From Clostridia bacterium (GTDB lineage Bacteria; Bacillota; Clostridia; Christensenellales; Pumilibacteraceae), in contig CAAGAW010000019.1 in the NCBI GenBank assembly GCA_900767465.1, forward strand, positions 15,134-79,133: DNA of 64,000 nucleotides, in the 5' to 3' direction. A program made the translations under genes and the position numbers. Shown piece by piece: positions 7,538-14,647 of this stretch. Positions within the stretch are counted from its first letter, which is position 1. Each line of letters begins with the position of its first letter. The notes beneath the pieces were generated by a model, which was not told the origin of the DNA, made no database searches, and saw nothing but the letters and a program-made list of their open reading frames with translations.

Positions 7538-8521
7538 TCAGTTTTCGACCATAATCACTTCGAGCGGAGAATCGCCGCTGCGGAGCGTTTCGGCAGCCGC
7601 GCCGACCTCGTCGAACGGTACGCGTTTTCCGATAAGCGGTTCGACGTCCACCGCTTTTCCCGCAAGCATATTTATCGCGGAATAGAAATTTTCGCCGCCG
7701 CCCGACACCGTGTACACGCTTGCGTCTTTTCGGAGCGCGTCGAGCATATTCACGTTGTACTCGCCTTTTGCGGACAATTCGCCGACGAACGCCGTTCTGC
7801 CGCGATGTCCGACGTAATCGAACGCGCGGGTAAGCGCAACGCCCGAGCCTATGTTATAAATAAGGTTTTCCGCCATCTTTCCGCAGGTAATGCTGAATAC
7901 TTTTTTCACCGGATCGGTATCGACGGCGTTTACCGTATAATAGATGCCGAGTTTGCGACCGAGGTCGAGCAAATCCTCGCGATAATCCACGAGAACGGGA
8001 ATCGCCTGATAGTAAATCGCGACCTGCGCGGCGATAAGACCCTGCGTGTTCGCGCCGAGAATTACGACATGCTCGCCCTTTTCGACGTTAAGCCGCCCGA
8101 ACGTTTCGACGGCGGTGGCGACGAGCGACGTAAAAACGGCGGTTTCCTCGTCAACCTGCGGAGGAAGAAGAATGAGATCGGACGCCGGAACGACCATAAA
8201 ATCGCGGAGCGTTCCGTCGGCGGTTTTTCCGTAAATGACGCCTTTTTCGCACTCGCTGCGCTTGCCGGCGCGGCATTTCGCGCAGACGCCGCAGGACGAA
8301 ACGGGCCGCACGAGAACGCGGTCGCCGCGCTTGACCGAAGTTACCTCGTCGCCGACCTCCGTAACCATACCCACGCCGTCGCTGCCCGCTATTACTCCGT
8401 TTTGCGTAAAGTCGGGCACGACTGCGGTTATCATTTTAAGTTTTACTTCTTTGCTTTCCGCGTTGACCGCTTCCGTTTCCTTAACGAGCGAGCCTTCGTC
8501 GGAGAGAATCCAACCTTTCAT
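7538..8521 (-). CDS. Zinc-dependent-type medium-chain dehydrogenase (MDR superfamily)
   Basis: The 327-residue product has the structural-zinc lobe (CGVCAKCRAGKRSEC) and a Rossmann region (VVILGANTQGLIAAQ) of alcohol/sorbitol-dehydrogenase-like MDR enzymes. The GHE motif that follows the first catalytic-zinc ligand is replaced by GSDGVG, and the N-terminal catalytic Cys context is also altered. The catalytic zinc may therefore be absent or rewired, and the substrate cannot be predicted. GGAG precedes the ATG. Promoter TTGACA-18-TATAAT at 8562-8591 makes it monocistronic. Confidence 0.85.
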   Translation of the reverse strand: MKGWILSDEGSLVKETEAVNAESKEVKLKMITAVVPDFTQNGVIAGSDGVGMVTEVGDEVTSVKRGDRVLVRPVSSCGVCAKCRAGKRSECEKGVIYGKTADGTLRDFMVVPASDLILLPPQVDEETAVFTSLVATAVETFGRLNVEKGEHVVILGANTQGLIAAQVAIYYQAIPVLVDYREDLLDLGRKLGIYYTVNAVDTDPVKKVFSITCGKMAENLIYNIGSGVALTRAFDYVGHRGRTAFVGELSAKGEYNVNMLDALRKDASVYTVSGGGENFYSAINMLAGKAVDVEPLIGKRVPFDEVGAAAETLRSGDSPLEVIMVEN

Positions 8522-8561
8522 ACGTTCTCCTTAACCGAAAACGCGTTCCGATTACCGTTAT

Positions 8562-8591
8562 ATTATACACTTTCCGCCACCCGCGTGTCAA
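8562..8591 (-). promoter_or_regulatory. Promoter of the MDR dehydrogenase gene
   Basis: TTGACA (8586-8591) and TATAAT (8562-8567) with 18 bases between them on the minus strand. Confidence 0.65.
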
Positions 8592-8602
8592 TCAAAGTCG
8601 CT

Positions 8603-9355
8603 CTACTTTCGGGAGAGTGGCGGATATTTGACTTTTACGAGGTACAGTCCGTCCGCGGGAGCGACGAACGTTACGGCGGTTTTGCTGCGCGCTTCGAGCA
8701 TGTCTTTTATCGCCTCGGGAGCGATTTTCCCGCTGCCCGCCTTTACTATCGCGCCCGTCATGAGCCGCACCATATTATACAGAAAACCGTTAGCGGTAAA
8801 CGTAAGCCGTATTTCCTTGCCGCGGCGGGTAATCGTAATCGATTTAACGTTACGTACGGCGGTTTTCGTGTCCGCGCCGGTGGACATAAACGACGTGAAA
8901 TCGTGCTCGCCGACAAGGTACGCCGCCGCTTCGCGCATTCTGTTTACGTCGAGCGGATAATCGACCCGCCATACCCTGCCCGCAAGCAACGCGCTTTCGG
9001 CGGAGGACGCGTAAACGACATAACGGTACGTTTTTTCGTGAGCGGAAAACCGCGCGTGGAAGTTTTCGTCGCGCTCTTCGGCTTTCGTCACTCTTATATC
9101 GGGCGGCAAAAACCGATTCAGTCCTTTGACGAAATTTTTTGCGGGGATCGAAACGGGCGTGTCGAAATGCGCGACCTGTCCGATCGCGTGAACGCCCGCG
9201 TCCGTTCTGCCGCTGGCGACTACCGAAGTTTTTACTCCCGTAAGCGCGAAAACGGCGTTCTCGACGCGTGACTGCACGGTGTCGCGGTCCGGCTGAATCT
9301 GCCAGCCGTCGTACCCCGAGCCTACGTATCCGAGCGTGATAACTATTCGTCTCAT
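8603..9355 (-). CDS. truA: tRNA pseudouridine synthase A
   Basis: Makes pseudouridine at positions 38-40 of the tRNA anticodon stem-loop. The 250-residue product has the family start (YVGSGYDGWQ), the catalytic Asp52 in GRTDAGVHA, and the C-terminal RLMTGAIVKAGSG block. It begins one base after the ecfT stop codon, as the last gene of the ecfA1-ecfA2-ecfT-truA cluster seen in many Bacillota. Confidence 0.97.
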   Translation of the reverse strand: MRRIVITLGYVGSGYDGWQIQPDRDTVQSRVENAVFALTGVKTSVVASGRTDAGVHAIGQVAHFDTPVSIPAKNFVKGLNRFLPPDIRVTKAEERDENFHARFSAHEKTYRYVVYASSAESALLAGRVWRVDYPLDVNRMREAAAYLVGEHDFTSFMSTGADTKTAVRNVKSITITRRGKEIRLTFTANGFLYNMVRLMTGAIVKAGSGKIAPEAIKDMLEARSKTAVTFVAPADGLYLVKVKYPPLSRK

Positions 9356-9356
9356 A

Positions 9357-10208
9357 CTAAAACACCATAAACGCGTACGCCGAAACGTCTATAATCGCGG
9401 GAAACCAGTTATAGCGCAGCCATAAAATCACGAAAAAGAAAATCGCGAACAGAACGAGCGCAACCGCGTCGCGGAAACGGAATTTGAGTTTTTTCATGCG
9501 CGTTCTGCCCTTTGCGCCGCGATAGCAACGGCTGTCCATTGCGTACGCGAGTTCGTCCGCACGACGGAACGAGGACACGAAAAGCGGGATAATTACTGGA
9601 ATCATTGCTTTTGCGCGCTTGAAAATATTGCCCGAATCGAAATCGGCGCAACGCGCTTTCTGCGCGGCGGTTATCTTGTCCGTTTCTTCGACGAGCGTCG
9701 GTATAAGCCGAAGCGCGATCGACATTATGATTGCAAGTTGGTGAACCGGAAAACGCACGAGCGTAAGCGGCTTAAGGAGACTTTCGAGTCCGTCGGTAAG
9801 TTCTACCGGCGTAGTCGTGAACGTAAGCATCGTAGGGCCCAGAACGAGCAGAATAAGCCTGCACGCCATTTTGCCGGCGTTGATAAGTCCGGTCGAGTAA
9901 ATCCTGATTATTCCCCACTGCCACAACAGGTTTTCGGGTTTGCCGCCGTAAAACAGAATCGTCATAATCACGGTGAAAATCACCAAAAACAGTATCGTTT
10001 TAAGACTGGCAAGGACTTTGCCGAGCGGAACGCGGCTGATAAAAATCACGACGAGCAGACACGCCGCCGTTACTCCGTAGGCGAAAAACGAGCGGATAAA
10101 AAATATGCACACGACGTACGCGATCATTATAACGAGTTTCACGCGCGGATCGAGCCGATGAAGAACGGACTTCGTCGGATAGTATTGTCCGAGGGCTATT
10201 TCGCGCAT
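9357..10208 (-). CDS. ecfT: Energy-coupling factor transporter transmembrane protein EcfT
   Basis: The membrane scaffold of a group II ECF vitamin/metal importer. It connects the two ATPases to exchangeable substrate-binding S components. The 283-residue product has several hydrophobic helices and the two cytoplasmic coupling motifs of the ARG type (MACRLIL region and RRADELAYAMDSRCYRG). Its start overlaps the end of ecfA2 by 13 bases. No S component is encoded nearby, as usual for shared group II modules. Confidence 0.95.
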   Translation of the reverse strand: MREIALGQYYPTKSVLHRLDPRVKLVIMIAYVVCIFFIRSFFAYGVTAACLLVVIFISRVPLGKVLASLKTILFLVIFTVIMTILFYGGKPENLLWQWGIIRIYSTGLINAGKMACRLILLVLGPTMLTFTTTPVELTDGLESLLKPLTLVRFPVHQLAIIMSIALRLIPTLVEETDKITAAQKARCADFDSGNIFKRAKAMIPVIIPLFVSSFRRADELAYAMDSRCYRGAKGRTRMKKLKFRFRDAVALVLFAIFFFVILWLRYNWFPAIIDVSAYAFMVF

Positions 10209-11053
10209 ACGCCCCTCGCTTTCGCAATCGCCGCGACGAGTTCGTCCTCGTCCGTGATCGCGGGATCGACGTCAAGCCCGCGAGCGGCAAGAGCGGACGC
10301 TATCGCCGTAACGCGCGGAAGTTCTATTCCGTGTTTTTCGATGAGTTCGCGATTCGAGAAAAGTTCGCGCGGGGAAGAAACGCACACGAGTTCGCCCTCG
10401 CTCATTACTGCCACGCGATTACAGTTCGCCGCTACCTCGTCCATATTATGCGAAATCATTATCACTATCGAGCACGTCCGCTTTATGTCGCGGATAAGCG
10501 CGAGAATTTCTTTTTTGCCGCGCGGATCGAGACCGGCAGTCGGCTCGTCCACCACTAAAATATCCGGTTTCATCGCGATTACGCCCGCAAGCGCGACCCT
10601 TCGCATCTGTCCGCCGCTGAGATCGAACGGCGAACGATTGCGAACCGATTCGAAATCCAGCCCGCAAAGCGTGATCGCCTCGCGCACGCGTACGGCGATT
10701 TCTTTTTCGTCGAGCCCGATATTGCGCGGTCCGAACGCAACGTCTTTTTCCACCGTTTCGTCGAAAAGTTGATACTCGGGGTACTGGAAAACCATTCCGA
10801 CGGTGGAACGGAGTTTTTTGAAGTCGAGTTTTTTGGCGGAAAGATCGATTCCGTCCACGAAAATGCTGCCGCTCTGAATCCTCGTGAGCGCGTTAAGGTG
10901 ACTTACGAGCGTGCTTTTCCCGCTGCCCGTATGCCCTATTATGCCCATAAAATCGCCGTCGTCGACCGCAAGACAAATATCCCGAAGCGCGTTCGTCGCG
11001 AACGTCGTTTTCGGGTTGTACACGTAATCGAGATGTTCGATCTTTATCGGCAT
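10196..11053 (-). CDS. ecfA2: ECF transporter ATPase EcfA2
   Basis: The 285-residue ATPase has Walker A (GHTGSGKST), the signature LSGGQMRR and Walker B (ILVVDEPTAGLDP). The ATG at 11053 is chosen because AAGGAG precedes it; the frame stays open 26 codons further upstream, but that part is Arg-rich and unlike the family. Forms a heterodimer with EcfA1. The 111 bases to ecfA1 are longer than the other gaps in this operon. Confidence 0.95.
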   Translation of the reverse strand: MPIKIEHLDYVYNPKTTFATNALRDICLAVDDGDFMGIIGHTGSGKSTLVSHLNALTRIQSGSIFVDGIDLSAKKLDFKKLRSTVGMVFQYPEYQLFDETVEKDVAFGPRNIGLDEKEIAVRVREAITLCGLDFESVRNRSPFDLSGGQMRRVALAGVIAMKPDILVVDEPTAGLDPRGKKEILALIRDIKRTCSIVIMISHNMDEVAANCNRVAVMSEGELVCVSSPRELFSNRELIEKHGIELPRVTAIASALAARGLDVDPAITDEDELVAAIAKARGVCAK

Positions 11054-11164
11054 TTGTTCTCCTTTTTTGCAGGCGTATTGCACGTGCGGGCGTCTGGGCG
11101 CTCGCCGGCGGCGACCGACAAGCGGACGCACGGCGCGAGGTAAGCGTACTTCCCGTTTACCCGT

Positions 11165-11998
11165 TTAGGTTTTTCCCGTAAGCGCGGCGACGAGTTCGGA
11201 TTCGGTAACGATTCCGGGCGGAAGGTCGATTCCTTTTTCGCGAAGCCGGTGCGAGATCCGGCAAGCGAGCGGCGCGGACAAGCCGATTTTTTCGAGTTCG
11301 GCTTCCCGCTCGAAAATCTCTTTGCCGCCCTCGGCAAAAACCTTGCCGTCGTCCATTACGACGATTTTATCCGCTTCGAGAGCCTCCTCCATAAAGTGGG
11401 TTATCGCGACGACCGCCATACCCTCTTCGCGGTTGAGTTTCTTTACGACGGTCATAACCTCTTCGCGCGAGACCGGATCGAGCATCGACGTGGATTCGTC
11501 CAGCACCATTACCTTAGGTTTAAGCGCAAGCACGCCCGCGATAGCCACGCGCTGCTTCTGTCCGCCGCTCAGCCGAAACGGCGTACCTTCGCGCCGATCG
11601 TACATACCCACGCTTTTAAGCGACCAGTCAACCCGCTCGCGGATTTTTTCGGGCGGGAGTCCGAGGTTTTCGGGTCCGAACGCAACGTCGTCCTCGATAA
11701 TCGTCGCAACCATCTGGTTGTCGGGGTTCTGGAAAACGACGCCCACGCGCGAGCGTATATCGAACAGTTTGTCGTCGTCGGCGGTTGACATTCCGTCTAC
11801 CGTAACCGAACCTTCGTCCGGCAAAAGCAGACCGTTCATAAGTTTTGCGATCGTGCTTTTTCCGCTGCCGTTATGCCCGACTATCGCGACGAACTCTCCC
11901 TCCGAAACGGTAAGCGAAACGCCGCGGACGGCAGGAGTTTCGTCCTCTCTGCCCGCGTTATACGTAAAATGAACGTTATTTAGTTCGATTATCGCCAA
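11165..11998 (-). CDS. ecfA1: ECF transporter ATPase EcfA1
   Basis: The 277-residue ATPase has Walker A (GHNGSGKST), signature LSGGQKQR and Walker B (VMVLDESTSMLDP). The start appears to be TTG at 11998, preceded by AAAGGA, since no in-frame ATG gives a full N-terminus. First gene of the ecfA1-ecfA2-ecfT-truA operon; promoter at 12127-12155. Confidence 0.95.
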   Translation of the reverse strand: MAIIELNNVHFTYNAGREDETPAVRGVSLTVSEGEFVAIVGHNGSGKSTIAKLMNGLLLPDEGSVTVDGMSTADDDKLFDIRSRVGVVFQNPDNQMVATIIEDDVAFGPENLGLPPEKIRERVDWSLKSVGMYDRREGTPFRLSGGQKQRVAIAGVLALKPKVMVLDESTSMLDPVSREEVMTVVKKLNREEGMAVVAITHFMEEALEADKIVVMDDGKVFAEGGKEIFEREAELEKIGLSAPLACRISHRLREKGIDLPPGIVTESELVAALTGKT

Positions 11999-12126
11999 AT
12001 TCGTTTCCTTTCGCTCGTCGGAGCGGATTGTTTTCCGTTGCCCGTTTTACCGTAAAACGTCGCGGCGATCGTACTTTTATTCCCGTTACGGCAATAAAAA
12101 CCCGTTTTCCCCGCGACTACGGATAT

Positions 12127-12155
12127 ATTATAACCGTTTCCGCGCGTTTAAGCAA
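12127..12155 (-). promoter_or_regulatory. Promoter of the ecf-truA operon
   Basis: TTGCTT (12150-12155) and TATAAT (12127-12132) with a 17-base spacer on the minus strand. Confidence 0.6.
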
Positions 12156-12195
12156 CCGTTTTGACCCGTTTGTCGCCGATTTCATCTTTGCACAC

Positions 12196-12225
12196 AAAAA
12201 CCCCGCAAGCGTTAAACGTGCGGGG
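12196..12225 (-). terminator. Terminator of the acidic zinc-ribbon gene
   Basis: Read on the minus strand, CCCCGCA and TGCGGGG pair around an 11-base loop and are followed by TTTTTG. Confidence 0.85.
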
Positions 12226-12264
12226 CGTCGTTCGATTGACGTAAATTGCGTTTTTGCGGCGGGA

Positions 12265-12759
12265 TCAGAAATCGTCGTCCTCGTCCTTATCCTCGTCCTC
12301 GTCTTCTTCGTCTTCCTCTTCGTCGTCCTCGTCGAAGTCGTCGGGGTTGACGTCGTAATCGAAGTCGTCGAGGTCCTTCGAACGCGGATTTTCGTTTTCG
12401 TCCTCATCCTCGTCCTCGTCCTTTTCCTCGTCGGCGAGTTCGGACAAAAGAATCTCTCCGTCTTCGTCCGGAGTTTCCTCCGTCTCGTCGTCCTCCCAGT
12501 TGTCCTCGGCGGACTCGGCGCGTTCGCGTTCCTCGCGCTCGCGGCGACATTCGAAACACATATCTTCGTCGTCGGAAATGTAATTCGTTTTGCAGACCGG
12601 ACAGAGTTTTTCGTCGGACATTTCGTCGTCGTCCGGAATCAGAATGTCGTCGTCGATAAGTCCCATGCTTGCCTTGCAAACCTTGCAATATCCCTCGCTC
12701 TCTTCTATATAATTAAGCTCGCAACGGGGGCATAAAATAAACTTTTTTTCGTTACTCAT
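12265..12759 (-). CDS. Double zinc-ribbon protein with extremely acidic tail
   Basis: The 164-residue product has two CxxC pairs in the first 30 residues (CPRC, CKVC) and a second set at about 53-72 (CPVC, CFEC), so two small zinc ribbons. From about residue 75 on it is almost pure Glu/Asp, ending in a DEDEDKDEDDDF-like tail. Acidic tails of this kind often contact basic proteins such as polymerase parts or mask nucleic-acid sites; that is inference. GGAGAAG precedes the ATG, and TTTACA-17-TATAAT lies at 12808-12836. Confidence 0.82.
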   Translation of the reverse strand: MSNEKKFILCPRCELNYIEESEGYCKVCKASMGLIDDDILIPDDDEMSDEKLCPVCKTNYISDDEDMCFECRREREERERAESAEDNWEDDETEETPDEDGEILLSELADEEKDEDEDEDENENPRSKDLDDFDYDVNPDDFDEDDEEEDEEDEDEDKDEDDDF

Positions 12760-12807
12760 AATTTCTTCTCCGTTTTTCGTTCAAAGTACCTTTCGGCTGC
12801 TTGCAAT

Positions 12808-12836
12808 ATTATATGCGTTCGTTGCGGTTTTGTAAA
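12808..12836 (-). promoter_or_regulatory. Promoter of the acidic zinc-ribbon gene
   Basis: TTTACA (12831-12836) and TATAAT (12808-12813) separated by 17 bases on the minus strand. Confidence 0.6.
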
Positions 12837-12862
12837 CTGTTTTAACGCCATTTTGCAAATTT

Positions 12863-13393
12863 TTATTCGTTTATTACGATAATTTCGCGTTTTTTTCGTT
12901 TCGCGGCGTTAATCGTGTATACGGTGCCGCCGCTACCCGAATACGAAAGCGCGATAATAGTCGACGCCTTGTCGACCATATACTCGTTTCTCTCGAGCGG
13001 CGCCCACCTCGACGGATTGCGGCAAACCACCGTTATGCAGTCGCATGCGTCGATAATCCGATCGTACCGGATACGGTCGTTAACGAGCCACCCGTCCGAC
13101 TGCCCGCGGAACGGAATCGCCGCTTCCAGCATAAGACCTTGGTGAGTTTCGCGGAATTTTATCGCCGCTTCGGCAAAGTACGTATCCGCGCCGCGCGCCA
13201 TACCGCAAACGAAAAGCCTTTTGCCGCGCGCGTATTGTTCCGCTATTACTTCGGCGATCTTATCTTTGATCCGCACGCAACGCTCGTCGCGCTCGTCCGT
13301 ACCCCAGGGCAGTTTACCCGGACGATTTCCCGTAAACGCGCAGACGATGTTCTCGTCCGTCTGCGGCGCAAGTTTTAAGTCTTTAAGTTCCAT
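12863..13393 (-). CDS. YpsA-like SLOG-family protein (DUF1273)
   Basis: The 176-residue product matches the YpsA/DUF1273 branch of the SLOG superfamily: AFTGNRPGKLPWG near the N-terminus, then FVCGMARGADTYFAE, a nucleotide-binding signature, and a C-terminal sheet. The family is linked to nucleotide-derived ligand sensing or processing; YpsA affects cell division in Bacillus, but the activity is not settled. There is no Shine-Dalgarno sequence. TTGATT-17-TATAAT ends 8 bases before the ATG, suggesting a leaderless or nearly leaderless mRNA. Confidence 0.85.
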   Translation of the reverse strand: MELKDLKLAPQTDENIVCAFTGNRPGKLPWGTDERDERCVRIKDKIAEVIAEQYARGKRLFVCGMARGADTYFAEAAIKFRETHQGLMLEAAIPFRGQSDGWLVNDRIRYDRIIDACDCITVVCRNPSRWAPLERNEYMVDKASTIIALSYSGSGGTVYTINAAKRKKREIIVINE

Positions 13394-13401
13394 ACCGGAA
13401 C

Positions 13402-13430
13402 ATTATAGCATATTTATTTTAAAAAATCAA
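13402..13430 (-). promoter_or_regulatory. Promoter of the SLOG gene, leaderless spacing
   Basis: TTGATT (13425-13430) and TATAAT (13402-13407) with 17 bases between. Only 8 bases separate the -10 box from the ATG at 13393. Confidence 0.6.
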
Positions 13431-13754
13431 TCCGAGCCGCATATTACGACCAGGATAAACTTTATTTTATCGGTTCGCACACGCAACCTCCGCGTAAGAA
13501 CGGAAAATAAACAAACGCAAACAGCCGTCCGCCCGCACGCAGGAGTTCCCTGCCGTAAAAAAATAAATCCCCGCGCATTGGCCGCATGTTCGTACGGGAA
13601 ATGTCGCGTTTGCAGTTCTTTGAAGCGTTGCGGGAGTGATTTAAGCGTAAGGAATAAAGGCAAGCACGGTTTTTATATCTCTCACGCGCCTCTTCGCTAC
13701 GGACAGTCCGCTATGCAAAATATAAAATTTAATCCGCATACGCCCGAGAAATTA

Positions 13755-13783
13755 TTGCAATTTTTGCAAGAATCTGATATACT
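13755..13783 (+). promoter_or_regulatory. Promoter of the AraC gene, leaderless spacing
   Basis: TTGCAA (13755-13760) and TATACT (13778-13783) with 17 bases between. The ATG follows after 6 bases, at the expected transcription start. The rest of the 13431-13754 gap shows nothing I can support. Confidence 0.55.
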
Positions 13784-13789
13784 GACCGT

Positions 13790-14614
13790 ATGAACAGTTT
13801 TAGTTACCACGCAAGTTTATTGAGTTACGACTACCTGCTGGACAAGGCTCCGACGTCGCAGGAACGGAAGGGCGAATATTACCTGCACATGCACAACGAT
13901 TACGAGATTCTGTTTTTCTTCGACGGCGACGCGGATTACATCGTCGAAAACAAAGTCTACCCGCTGAAGAAGAATTCGTTGCTGTTCATAAAGCCTATGG
14001 CTCATCACGGGCTGCACGTACTGTCCGCAAAACCGTACGAGCGCGCGGTTATCAACTTTTCGAAACAAATACTCTCCGACGAGCAGAAAAGGTTCGTGGA
14101 CGGATTGAGTTCGTACTACTACACACCCGAAAATTCGCCGATATACAACGTTTTCACCGCTTTGCGCGACCTCGAGGGCAGGTTTGGCGACGACGAGTTC
14201 GACTATCTGAAAAAGTCGTCGCTGTATAACGTTTTGTCTATGCTGAAATACTCCGAAAGCGGACAGTCGTCCGGCACGAGCGGCAACGACGTGCTTGGCA
14301 AGATCGTGGCGTTTATCAACGAGAACGCGGCTATGAAACTGGACACGCAATCGCTTGCGAAACGGTTTTTCGTCAGCAAGTCGTGGATAGATCACGCTTT
14401 TAAGACGACGATGAAAACGAGTCCGAAGCGGTACATCAACCAGAAAAAGATTCTGTACGCGCAATCGAAAATTCTGGACGGCTGTTCGCTGAAAGACGTT
14501 GTCGAGGCGTGCAATTACGAGAACTACTCGACTTTTTACCGTCAATATCTTATGTATCTTCATCACGAACCCGCGTTCGACAAACAACTTTACGTCGAAT
14601 CGCAAAAAAAGTAG
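13790..14614 (+). CDS. AraC-family transcriptional regulator
   Basis: The 274-residue product has an N-terminal cupin-like sensor (HMHNDYEILFFFDGDADYIV, then IKPMAHHG) typical of AraC/XylS sugar regulators. A C-terminal double helix-turn-helix follows (about 170-260: LAKRFFVSKSWIDHAFKTTMKTSPKRYI). It faces the end of the 11-gene glycan operon with 33 bases between stops, so it is the natural candidate activator for that operon, though the operon promoter lies 20 kb away. No Shine-Dalgarno sequence precedes the ATG. Confidence 0.92.
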   Translation: MNSFSYHASLLSYDYLLDKAPTSQERKGEYYLHMHNDYEILFFFDGDADYIVENKVYPLKKNSLLFIKPMAHHGLHVLSAKPYERAVINFSKQILSDEQKRFVDGLSSYYYTPENSPIYNVFTALRDLEGRFGDDEFDYLKKSSLYNVLSMLKYSESGQSSGTSGNDVLGKIVAFINENAAMKLDTQSLAKRFFVSKSWIDHAFKTTMKTSPKRYINQKKILYAQSKILDGCSLKDVVEACNYENYSTFYRQYLMYLHHEPAFDKQLYVESQKK

Positions 14615-14647
14615 ACCGCCCCCAAAAGGTCGTTTTTCGTTATACCG

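Noticed and set aside
12117..12407. Thr/Arg-rich frame opposite the acidic tail
   Set aside because: Pure mirror of the Asp/Glu codons on the other strand.
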